Shown: one piece after another, positions 35,676 through 42,431 of the stretch
Layout of the letters: every line of letters begins with the position of its first letter
Numbering within the stretch: the first letter of the stretch is position 1
NCBI RefSeq assembly: GCF_030656875.1
Contig: NZ_CP130943.1
Location: 3,782,001 to 3,846,000 of the forward strand
Direction: 5' to 3'
Source of the DNA: Prescottella sp. R16
GTDB taxonomy: Bacteria; Actinomycetota; Actinomycetes; Mycobacteriales; Mycobacteriaceae
DNA length: 64,000 nt
Translations under genes and position numbers: made by a program
Notes under the pieces: model-generated
Told to the model about the DNA's origin: nothing
Databases searched by the model: none
Seen by the model: only the letters and a program-made list of their open reading frames with translations

Positions 35676-36020
35676 TCACCCGACCACGAGGAGGTCACCG
35701 CATTCGGGGTGCAGGCCCAGGTAGCGGACGACGTAGGTGCAGACGGGTCTGATGCGGACGCCTTCGCCGCGGGCCCGGTCGAGGACGGCGCCGACGAGGA
35801 CCGCCGCCCAGCCGCAGCCGCCGCGATCTTCGTCGATCACGGTGTGCAGCAGTGTGAGCACGCCGCCTGCCGTGTCACGGCGGTAGCCGAGGAGGCCGAC
35901 GAGGTCGTCGCCCACCCACAGCTCGTAGCGTTCGTGGTCCGGGTTGTCGACGACCCGCACGGCGTCGTCGGTGACCGGGTGTGCGGCACTGTGTGTCGTT
36001 CCGGTGTTCACGCGTCCCAT
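35676..36020 (-). CDS. Small GNAT-like (YjdJ/Acetyltransf_CG type) protein, copy 1
   Basis: 114 residues from the ATG at 36020, or 111 from a GTG at 36011 (VNTGTTHSAA). It carries the compact acetyltransferase fold: ERYELWVGDDLVGLLGYRRD, LTLLHTVIDEDRGGCGWAAV, LVGAVLDRARGEGVRIRPVC, TYVVRYLGLHPECGDLL. The cysteine of RPVC before the C-terminal helix is the hallmark of the small family. The acetyl-CoA loop reads RGGCGWA where the paralogue has HRGLAAV. The function of this group is unknown. Confidence 0.82.
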   Translation of the reverse strand: MGRVNTGTTHSAAHPVTDDAVRVVDNPDHERYELWVGDDLVGLLGYRRDTAGGVLTLLHTVIDEDRGGCGWAAVLVGAVLDRARGEGVRIRPVCTYVVRYLGLHPECGDLLVVG

Positions 36021-36105
36021 GAAACAGGTGGACTCGCCGCGGCGGGTCCGTTTCGGTACGGGTGGGACGGTTCGTTGCCGATCCGCGACCTCGTGACGGG
36101 GGTCG

Positions 36106-36462
36106 TCAGTTGCGGGATGCGGCGGTGTCGTCGAGTGGCGCCATGAGGTCGCGGTATTCGGGGTGGGCGTCGACGAAGCGTTGCACGTACGTGCACACGG
36201 GGCGCACTCGCCAGCCGTAACCACGGGCACGGTCGAGGGCGTCGCGCACCATGACGGCCGCGAGTCCGCGGTGCCCGAAGTCTTCGACGACGACGGTGTG
36301 CATGAACGAGACGATCGGGGTGCCGGCGCCTGTGCCGCGTCGGCCGACGAGCGTGGTGTCGTAGTAGCCGACGATTCCCACCAGGTCCCCGTTGAGCCGC
36401 AGTTCGAAGCGGTTCTGGTCCGTGTTGTCGGTGACGTCGGCACGGGGCGTATCGGCGAACAC
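36106..36462 (-). CDS. Small GNAT-like (YjdJ/Acetyltransf_CG type) protein, copy 2
   Basis: 118 residues from a GTG at 36462, preceded by GGAGG. It is a tandem paralogue of the next gene, sharing the pattern FELRLNGDLVGIVGYYDTTL, SFMHTVVVEDFGHRGLAAVM, RDALDRARGYGWRVRPVCTY and HPEYRDL. The acetyl-CoA-binding loop (GHRGLA) is better preserved here. The two genes have the same direction with an 85-base gap, so they may form an operon. Confidence 0.82.
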   Translation of the reverse strand: MFADTPRADVTDNTDQNRFELRLNGDLVGIVGYYDTTLVGRRGTGAGTPIVSFMHTVVVEDFGHRGLAAVMVRDALDRARGYGWRVRPVCTYVQRFVDAHPEYRDLMAPLDDTAASRN

Positions 36463-36574
36463 GACACCTCCTCGAGGCACAGTCGATGCAGCAGTGTGAT
36501 CCACATCACTATTTATACAGGCGTGACGTCGAACTGTCAGGCACTTGACCGAATCGGTCCGGCCCGAACCCCAT

Positions 36575-36623
36575 ACCTCGACCGTCCCGGCACCCACCAG
36601 CAGGGCGCCGGGACGGTCGAGGT
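36575..36623 (-). terminator. Terminator hairpin after the 200-residue secreted protein gene
   Basis: A perfect 17-base inverted repeat (36575-36591 with 36607-36623) around a 15-base loop, 11 bases beyond the stop of the gene at 36634. Confidence 0.88.
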
Positions 36624-36633
36624 CCGAACACGG

Positions 36634-37236
36634 TCACGGAGTGACATCGACTCCCGGCGAGAAGGTCAGCATGCCTGTCAGATTGGCGGTGCCGGCACCT
36701 GCCGGCGGGCACACACCGCCGCCGGTGGAATCGAAGTTGACGGTTCCGGAGTTCGAGGCGGTTACCGACGGCTTCGTGTACGGCAGCGGCCCGATGGTGC
36801 TCGCGCCCACCGTGATCGAGCAGCCACTGGACGGCACCGTGACCACCGCTCCACCTACGGGGATGATCAGAGAGCCCTGCGGGGATGCACCGTCGTTGTC
36901 GACCTTCAGCTTCCAGGTTCCGGCGGCGGCGACAGTTGCCGTCTGGCCGTTCAGCTTGCACCCCGACATGCTCACACTGGTGATGTCGATGTCGATCCCG
37001 CCCGTGGACGGGTTGACGTTGCCGGGTGCTGCCGGGGTGGTTCCGGTACCGGACACATTCGTGCAGCGCATGGTGTACCCCGGGGTGAGGATCCGGAGAT
37101 CGTTGCTCGTCGCGGTGACCGGCGTGTTCGCGGGAGTGATCGTCGTCGACGCGGACACCGTCCCCGCAGCCACCAACGTCGCGGCGGCAGCGACAGCCAG
37201 AACCGCGCTACTACGATTGAAAACCTTCGGTGTCAT
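36634..37236 (-). CDS. Secreted protein of unknown function
   Basis: A 200-residue precursor from the ATG at 37236. The signal peptide is clear: NRSSAVLAVAAAATLVAAGT ending VSAS. The mature part is rich in Thr, Ser, Gly, Val and Pro, with four cysteines (YTMRCTN, VSMSGCKL, SSGCSITV, GGVCPPAG), and looks like an all-beta extracellular domain. No catalytic motif is visible and I do not recognise the family. It lies 86 bases downstream of the paralogous secreted protein at 37323 on the same strand and ends in a strong hairpin, so the two may be one operon. Confidence 0.78.
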   Translation of the reverse strand: MTPKVFNRSSAVLAVAAAATLVAAGTVSASTTITPANTPVTATSNDLRILTPGYTMRCTNVSGTGTTPAAPGNVNPSTGGIDIDITSVSMSGCKLNGQTATVAAAGTWKLKVDNDGASPQGSLIIPVGGAVVTVPSSGCSITVGASTIGPLPYTKPSVTASNSGTVNFDSTGGGVCPPAGAGTANLTGMLTFSPGVDVTP

Positions 37237-37322
37237 CTACTTCTCCTTGCGGGAGGTGATGCAGAGCCCGTTCGAATGAACGGTCGAGGTGGAAAGATCT
37301 TGCCGGATCGGGGGTCGCCGTA

Positions 37323-38102
37323 CTACGACAGTTCCCATCCCGCGGCGTTGTAGACGGAACTGGTGGTGGACAGGGAATTTCCCGAGCCGCCCGACGGCAG
37401 GCCCGCGCGCTTGTCGACCGCCCAGTTCAACGAGCCGAAGAGCCCACATCCGGTGGCTCCGGGCACCGCGAAGTCTGCAGCCTTGTGCGTCGCCTGAGGC
37501 CACACCCCGCCGGGTACTCCAGGGACGGTATCCGAAATCCATTCGGCCCCACCGTTGTCGATGAGACCGAGTGAGAGATTGATCGGATTCGAAGCAGAAC
37601 CGATGTAGCAGTTGTTCCCCAGGAGCGGATTGGAGAGCTTGAGTCGCACCGGCAACTGCACTGCGAGGTTGTAGGGATCGACGTCGGGTAGCGCGACAGC
37701 CTCGACGGTTGCCTGGATAGCGGTGGGTCCGAAATCCTCGGCCGATGCAGCACCGAATGCGCCGCCGGGGACAGTGATCGGGTTGGCATACACGCCGAAC
37801 GTGCCGTCGTCGGCGGCCGGAACGAAGACCTGCTCTCCCGTCACGCCACCGGCGATCATCAGACTGCCGTCCGGGATCGCAACGTTCAGACCGCCGACTC
37901 GCATCGTCCCGTCCCGGATGATCACCGTCATGCACGTTCCCAGATCGGTGACGGGGTCGTAGACCTTGTCGAGCTGACAGGTGTCCCAATTCGCGAACTC
38001 GTACTTCGCTCCGGACACCGGGGCCGCGGCGCCGGCCACACCTCCTCCGGCCAGAGCCATAGTTGCTACCGCACCCAAGATCGCGGAGCGAGTCAGAGCC
38101 AT
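37323..38102 (-). CDS. Secreted protein, inverted paralogue A
   Basis: A 259-residue precursor from the ATG at 38102 (an in-frame ATG at 38120 is possible). Signal peptide: TRSAILGAVATMALAGGGVA ending GAAA. The mature protein begins near YEFANWDTCQLDKVYDPVTD and includes DGSLMIAGGVTGEQVFVPAA and VQLPVRLKLSNPLLGNNCYI, and ends SVYNAAGWELS. Four cysteines are conserved with its paralogue. No known family is recognised; probably a cell-surface or secreted beta protein. Upstream, an ATG four bases earlier, equivalent to the paralogue's start, would give only a four-residue product, so a small indel has moved the start. Its central 389 bases are nearly identical to those of paralogue B. Confidence 0.82.
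   Translation of the reverse strand: MALTRSAILGAVATMALAGGGVAGAAAPVSGAKYEFANWDTCQLDKVYDPVTDLGTCMTVIIRDGTMRVGGLNVAIPDGSLMIAGGVTGEQVFVPAADDGTFGVYANPITVPGGAFGAASAEDFGPTAIQATVEAVALPDVDPYNLAVQLPVRLKLSNPLLGNNCYIGSASNPINLSLGLIDNGGAEWISDTVPGVPGGVWPQATHKAADFAVPGATGCGLFGSLNWAVDKRAGLPSGGSGNSLSTTSSVYNAAGWELS
37600..37988 (-). repeat. Long inverted repeat, arm 1 (inside paralogue A)
   Basis: 389 bases matching 39060-39448 on the other strand without gaps; I count 13 mismatches by eye, 12 of them in the first 110 coding bases. A 254-base stretch is identical. Both ends of the match are abrupt. Confidence 0.9.
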
Positions 38103-38354
38103 TTCATGTAGAACCCCCATTCGGATACTCGCTCCGGCGGGCGCGATTCGAGCAGAGCTCGACGTTCCCTGTGGAACGAACTTCTCAGGAAGAGCACCTG
38201 TTCCATATGCGCTGCAACTCGTGCACCATCAATGACGGCGGGCAAGTCGGGTGCGCTGCTGGCGCCTGTCGGGAACGAGCGGGGTTGTGCTCGTTCCCGA
38301 TCTCCCCCGAGATCCCCCCATTCTGAACCGAACCTGTTGCCGGCCCGGCTGTAT

Positions 38355-38374
38355 GCGCGTAACAGATAGTTACA
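38355..38374 (-). promoter_or_regulatory. Conserved palindromic motif, side A
   Basis: gcgcgtaacagatagttaca, containing the perfect inverted repeat GTAAC-N5-GTTAC at 38359-38373. It matches the motif at 38734-38753 at 19 of 20 positions in the opposite orientation, that is, the same orientation relative to each gene, about 255 bases upstream of paralogue A's start. Confidence 0.65.
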
Positions 38375-38551
38375 CAGGAGCCGGCCACGCGTGATGTTTT
38401 CACGAAACCCATACGGGGGGCTTCGATCCACTACCCCACCCGGACTAACGTCCAGAAAATGCTGCTTCCCTGAAGCATTCGGCATGTCGAACAGAGTCCA
38501 CGTCACGGTTCCGACGTGAACCGCTTCACGCATTCATGGAGGAACTCGTTG

Positions 38552-38641
38552 GTGCACAACATCATCGACCTCACTTCTGCCCACACTCACCGTTTCCGTA
38601 CCGGTGACGGAAGACTGCCCCGGCCCGAGCCCTCCAGGTAG
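38552..38641 (+). CDS. Possible 29-residue peptide in the divergent control region
   Basis: GTG at 38552 with GGAGGAAC about nine bases upstream, stop TAG at 38641. The product starts MHNIIDLTSAHTHRFRTG and is basic and proline-rich at the end. No homologue is recognised. The strong ribosome binding site is the main support; it could be a leader peptide or chance. Confidence 0.3.
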   Translation: MHNIIDLTSAHTHRFRTGDGRLPRPEPSR

Positions 38642-38733
38642 CGCAGCTCAAAGTTGTACTGCGGTAAAAACTTCGGAACACGGTGCGGGTTCTCGTCGAT
38701 CTTCCCGAAACCGGTACGAGGCAGAACTGTGTG

Positions 38734-38753
38734 TGTGACTATCTGTTACGCGC
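38734..38753 (+). promoter_or_regulatory. Conserved palindromic motif, side B
   Basis: tgtgactatctgttacgcgc, 19/20 identical to the reverse complement of the side-A motif. Its arms are GTGAC-N5-GTTAC (38735-38749). It lies about 110 bases upstream of paralogue B's start codon. Candidate operator or activator site for both paralogues. Confidence 0.65.
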
Positions 38754-38861
38754 TCGAAGCCGGACCGACACGGCCTCCGACTCGGGGCAGGGGACTCGGG
38801 CAGTCGCAACCAGGTTCGATCGAACCTCCTGGCCGAGTCGACATCCATATGGGGGTACTAC

Positions 38862-39734
38862 ATGCGAAAGAACACCACCCGCTCCGCCATGCTGGCGGCC
38901 GTCGCCGCTCTGGCCCTGGTCGGCGGCGGTGTCGCGAACGCTGCCGGCTCTGCCGACAGCAGCACCGGCAGCAGCGGAAGCCTCTCCGGTTCCGAAGGCA
39001 GCAGCGGATCCACGACCGGCTCGTCGGCTGAACCTGGCACTCCGTACAAGTTCGAGAACTGGGACACCTGTCAGCTCGACAAGGTCTACGACCCCGTCAC
39101 CGACCTGGGAACGTGCATGACGGTGATCATCCGGGACGGCAACATGCGCATCGGCAACCTCGACGTCGCGATCCCGGACGGCAGTCTGATGATCGCCGGT
39201 GGCGTGACGGGAGAGCAGGTCTTCGTTCCGGCCGCCGACGACGGCACGTTCGGCGTGTATGCCAACCCGATCACTGTCCCCGGCGGCGCATTCGGTGCTG
39301 CATCGGCCGAGGATTTCGGACCCACCGCTATCCAGGCAACCGTCGAGGCTGTCGCGCTACCCGACGTCGATCCCTACAACCTCGCAGTGCAGTTGCCGGT
39401 GCGACTCAAGCTCTCCAATCCACTCCTGGGGAACAACTGCTACATCGGCTCCGCCGCCACCCCGATCAACCTGTCCCTCGCACTCGTGGACAGTGCCGGG
39501 CCGGCCGAATGGATCTCGACCAACGGACCCGATGTGCCCGGTGGAGTCTGGCCCCAGGCACCCCACACCGCCACCGACTTCGCCGTCCCCGGCGCCACCG
39601 GTTGCGGACCGCTCGGCTCGCTGAACTGGGCTGTCAACCTGCGGGCGGGCTTGCCTTCCGCTGGTGCCGGTAATTCCTTGTCCACCACCAGCGCCGTCTA
39701 CAACGCGGCAGGCTGGGAGTTGCTCGAACCCTGA
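38862..39734 (+). CDS. Secreted protein, inverted paralogue B
   Basis: A 290-residue precursor from the ATG at 38862 with GGGGG six bases before TACTAC. Signal peptide: TRSAMLAAVAALALVGGGVA ending ANAA. Unlike paralogue A it has an additional ~30-residue Ser/Gly-rich linker (SADSSTGSSGSLSGSEGSSG) between signal and mature domain. The domain then runs from YKFENWDTCQLDKVYDPVTD to VYNAAGWELLEP with the same four cysteines. Function unknown. The linker suggests a surface protein held away from the wall. Followed by a strong hairpin. Confidence 0.84.
   Translation: MRKNTTRSAMLAAVAALALVGGGVANAAGSADSSTGSSGSLSGSEGSSGSTTGSSAEPGTPYKFENWDTCQLDKVYDPVTDLGTCMTVIIRDGNMRIGNLDVAIPDGSLMIAGGVTGEQVFVPAADDGTFGVYANPITVPGGAFGAASAEDFGPTAIQATVEAVALPDVDPYNLAVQLPVRLKLSNPLLGNNCYIGSAATPINLSLALVDSAGPAEWISTNGPDVPGGVWPQAPHTATDFAVPGATGCGPLGSLNWAVNLRAGLPSAGAGNSLSTTSAVYNAAGWELLEP
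39060..39448 (+). repeat. Long inverted repeat, arm 2 (inside paralogue B)
   Basis: Partner of 37600-37988. The identical 254-base core is 39168-39421. Confidence 0.9.
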
Positions 39735-39760
39735 CCCGTCCGTGTCGTCCGACCCACTAC

Positions 39761-39807
39761 CGACATCGTCCCGGTACCCGAATCATGCTGGTACCGGGAC
39801 GATGTCG
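39761..39807. terminator. Bidirectional terminator after paralogue B
   Basis: A perfect 18-base inverted repeat (39761-39778 with 39790-39807) and 11-base loop between the converging paralogue B and the acetyltransferase gene at 39816. Confidence 0.92.
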
Positions 39808-39815
39808 TGTCGTGG

Positions 39816-40343
39816 TCACACTCCGAACGGTTCCGCGTACCGCACGGTGCCGGCCGGCACGTCGGTGTCGCCGAAGGCGAGGGCCATGAGGGCGTCGTCG
39901 GGCACGTCGAACCCGACCCGGACGCCGTGGGTGGAGGCGCGGGTGAACCCGAACCGCGGGTAGTAGTCGGGATGCCCGAGCACGATCACGCTCGACTCCC
40001 CTGCCGCGGCCGCCGCATCCAGCACCGCCCGCGTCACCGCCGCCCCCAGGCCCCGGTTCTGGTACTCGGGTAGCACCGACACCGGCGCCAACGCCAGCGA
40101 CTCCACCCCGTCCACGTGACAGCGGGTGCACAGCGCGTGCGCGACCACCGTCCCGGCGTCGGGGCCCTCGTCCACAACCGCCACCCAGGACAGGCCGTCG
40201 ATCCAGGCCGGATCGGACCGCAACGCGTCCACCAGGTCGGCCTCGTCCGGTTCGGGGAACGCGGCGAGCACCACGGCCCGCACCTGCCCGGTGTCGTCGG
40301 GGCGTTCGGGGCGCACATGGAATCCGGGCACTACAGAGGTCAT
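39816..40343 (-). CDS. GNAT-family N-acetyltransferase (YhbS-like)
   Basis: 175 residues from the ATG at 40343. GNAT motifs: FHVRPERPDDTGQVRAVVLA, SLALAPVSVLPEYQNRGLGA (motif A with the Q-x-x-G-x-G/A loop), AVTRAVLDAAAAAGESSVIV and GHPDYYPRFGFTRAST, the latter typical of the YhbS branch. Acceptor unknown. Stands alone, 67 bases from the divergent thiD start. Confidence 0.88.
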   Translation of the reverse strand: MTSVVPGFHVRPERPDDTGQVRAVVLAAFPEPDEADLVDALRSDPAWIDGLSWVAVVDEGPDAGTVVAHALCTRCHVDGVESLALAPVSVLPEYQNRGLGAAVTRAVLDAAAAAGESSVIVLGHPDYYPRFGFTRASTHGVRVGFDVPDDALMALAFGDTDVPAGTVRYAEPFGV

Positions 40344-40410
40344 CGCCCCAGCATGACGGCACCCCGGAGTGGGGGCAATCGGTTTTCCGCCCCTGGGTAG
40401 GCTCGGGCGC

Positions 40411-41268
40411 GTGGACTACCTGCCCTTGACGCCGACCGGCCAGACCCCGATCCGCGCCCTCACCATCGCCGGCACCGACTCCGGCGGCGGCGCGGGCATC
40501 CAGGCCGATTCGCGCACCATGGCGATGCTCGGGGTGCACGCATGCGTCGCGGTTGCCGCCGTCACCGTGCAGAACTCGGTGGGCGTCAGTGGTTTTCACG
40601 AGATTCCGCCCGAGACGGTGGCCGCACAGGTGCGTTGCGTCGTCGACGACATCGGGGTCTCGGCCGCCAAGACCGGCATGCTCGCGTCCACCGCGATCAT
40701 CGAGGCGGTCGCCGGGGTGTGCCGCGAGGTCGGCATCGGGCGTGACGGCACGATCCCGCTCGTCGTGGACCCGGTGTGCGCGTCGATGCACGGCGATCCG
40801 CTGCTGCACGAGGAAGCCCTCGACGCCGTCCGGAACACCCTCATCCCCATCGCGTCGCTCGTGACGCCGAATCTCGACGAGGTGCGACTCATCACCGGTA
40901 TCGAGGTGGTCGACGACGCCACCGCCCGCCGCGCCGCCGAGGCCCTGCACACGCTCGGCGCGCAGTGGTCCCTCGTCAAGGGCGGGCATCTGCGGACGTC
41001 GGAGGCGTCGACCGATCTGCTGTTCGACGGCGACACGTTCCACGAGTTCACCAGCCCGCGGATCGACACCGGTAACGATCACGGCGGCGGCGACACCCTC
41101 GCGGCGTCCGTCGCGTGCGCGCTCGCCCACGGCTATTCGATGCCCGACGCCGTCGCGTTCGGCAAGGACTGGGTCACGCGGTGCCTCGCGGCGTCGTACG
41201 ACCTGGGTGCCGGTCACGGCCCCGTCTCCCCGCTGTGGCGGCTCGACCCCACGAGTTTCCCTGTGTGA
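40411..41268 (+). CDS. thiD: Hydroxymethylpyrimidine/phosphomethylpyrimidine kinase
   Basis: A 285-residue kinase from a GTG at 40411 (a GTG at 40369 would add 14 residues). It phosphorylates HMP twice to HMP-PP for thiamine synthesis. Visible: ALTIAGTDSGGGAGIQADSR at the N-terminus, VTVQNSVGVSGFHEIP, KTGMLASTAIIEAVA, VVDPVCASMHGDPLL, LVTPNLDEVRLITG, and the anion-hole region TGNDHGGGDTLAASVACALA. The family's usual HGTGCTLS is replaced here by DHGGGDTLAA. Its usual neighbour thiC is not in this window. Confidence 0.93.
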   Translation: MDYLPLTPTGQTPIRALTIAGTDSGGGAGIQADSRTMAMLGVHACVAVAAVTVQNSVGVSGFHEIPPETVAAQVRCVVDDIGVSAAKTGMLASTAIIEAVAGVCREVGIGRDGTIPLVVDPVCASMHGDPLLHEEALDAVRNTLIPIASLVTPNLDEVRLITGIEVVDDATARRAAEALHTLGAQWSLVKGGHLRTSEASTDLLFDGDTFHEFTSPRIDTGNDHGGGDTLAASVACALAHGYSMPDAVAFGKDWVTRCLAASYDLGAGHGPVSPLWRLDPTSFPV

Positions 41269-41285
41269 GTCGTCGGTACGAGAGA

Positions 41286-41471
41286 TCAGTACGAGAAATC
41301 ACGGAAGGTCATCACGAAACCGACCGCGACGACCGCGACCGTGAGGATGTAGACGGTGACGCGCAGCCAGACGGGGCCGACGTAGCTGACGGCCGCCGAG
41401 GCGGCCAGGGCGGCGACGATCATCAGCACCCCGTAGAAGGGGGTGCGCTGCGGATGCTCGCCTGCATGCAT
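41286..41471 (-). CDS. Small two-helix membrane protein
   Basis: 61 residues from the ATG at 41471 with TGGAG upstream. Two membrane helices: YGVLMIVAALAASAAVSYVG and VTVYILTVAVVAVGFVMTFR, ending DFSY. No known family. The long in-frame extension upstream is the antisense shadow of other sequence. Converges with thiD with an 17-base gap. Confidence 0.6.
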   Translation of the reverse strand: MHAGEHPQRTPFYGVLMIVAALAASAAVSYVGPVWLRVTVYILTVAVVAVGFVMTFRDFSY

Positions 41472-41536
41472 GACTCCAGTATGCGCCGCGGGCGGTTGCT
41501 GTGGCATCGGTCGAGAGCAGATCGCAACAACCGCCC

Positions 41537-42364
41537 TCAGTGAGGGGCGGGACGCTGCGGGGCCGGATGCACCACGAACACCGGTAGATCGGTCGGAACA
41601 CCACGTTGCGGACCCGCGAGGAGCCCCCGCCGGTACCGCTTGGCGGTAAACCCCAGTTCGGCGAGCCGGTCGGCGCCGATCGCATCGTGTGTGTTCCCGG
41701 AGACGACGACGTTGCCGTTGCCGCCGAGCTCCATCATGCGGGCGGCGACGTTGACGTCCACCCCGAACCAGTCCGCCCCCACGGCCTGCGGGGCACCGGT
41801 GTGCAGTCCGACGCGCATCCGCGGCCGATACCCCTCGCATTCGAGGGTCGCCAGCGCCGCGCGGGCCGCGAACACCGCCTCGACCGCCCGGTCCGGGTGG
41901 TCGAACACCACCATCAACCCGTCGCCGAGTCGTTTGACGACGCTGCCGCCGCGCTCGACCATCGGCGGCTCGATCGTGGCCGCGACGTCGCGCAGCAACG
42001 CCAGGGTGGGGCCGTCACCCACCTGCAGCGACCAGCTCGAGAACCCCACCAGGTCGGTGAACACGATGGTGACCTCGCCGTTCGCGGGGCTGCCCCACGT
42101 CTTCTCGAGCATCACCTGCAGCACCTGCAACGCCGCCATGCTCACCTCACGGGACGCCCCCGGACCGGTGTCGATCAGGCGGGCCGCGGCGCGGGCACCA
42201 CCGGGTCCGGTGGTCGACAGCGGATCACCGAACGACGGATCACCCGGCAGCGCCCGGCGCAGCCGGCGGACGGCGTCGACCAGAGACGGCAACCGGTCGG
42301 TGTCGCGTACCCACTTCGCTACCGAGCCGGTGACCTTGACGGGATCCCGCTGGTCCTCGTTCAC
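41537..42364 (-). CDS. Class III adenylate cyclase
   Basis: 275 residues from a GTG at 42364. The catalytic domain (residues ~95-260) has all key positions: metal-binding aspartates in VTIVFTDLVGFSSWSLQVGD and GSVVKRLGDGLMVVFDHP, the purine-selecting lysine in VVKRLGD and aspartate in GADWFGVDVNVAARMM (Lys/Asp favours ATP), and the transition-state asparagine and arginine in the same segment. The N-terminal ~90 residues (VTGSVAKWVRDTDRLPSLVD) are a family-typical helical region without a transmembrane helix, so it is cytosolic. It should make cAMP; the activating signal is unknown. Confidence 0.9.
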   Translation of the reverse strand: MNEDQRDPVKVTGSVAKWVRDTDRLPSLVDAVRRLRRALPGDPSFGDPLSTTGPGGARAAARLIDTGPGASREVSMAALQVLQVMLEKTWGSPANGEVTIVFTDLVGFSSWSLQVGDGPTLALLRDVAATIEPPMVERGGSVVKRLGDGLMVVFDHPDRAVEAVFAARAALATLECEGYRPRMRVGLHTGAPQAVGADWFGVDVNVAARMMELGGNGNVVVSGNTHDAIGADRLAELGFTAKRYRRGLLAGPQRGVPTDLPVFVVHPAPQRPAPH

Positions 42365-42431
42365 GGCGGCCAGAGTAATCCTGACCGGCCCGATGCGCAG
42401 AAATACCTGGTACCGCTGGTACCACCGGCGT

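Larger units (their letters stand above)
38103..38861. other. Long divergent control region between the secreted paralogues
   Basis: Nearly 760 bases separate the two divergent start codons, unusually long for this genome segment. It contains a shared 20-base palindromic motif on each side (38355-38374 and 38734-38753), a possible 29-residue reading frame with a good ribosome binding site (38552-38641) and several AT-rich patches (for example 38390-38400, 38650-38680). Longer frames crossing it have no credible product. Confidence 0.6.

Noticed and set aside
38093-38533. 146-codon frame leading into paralogue A
   Set aside because: Covers the regulatory palindrome, ends four codons after the homologous start context and has no credible composition.
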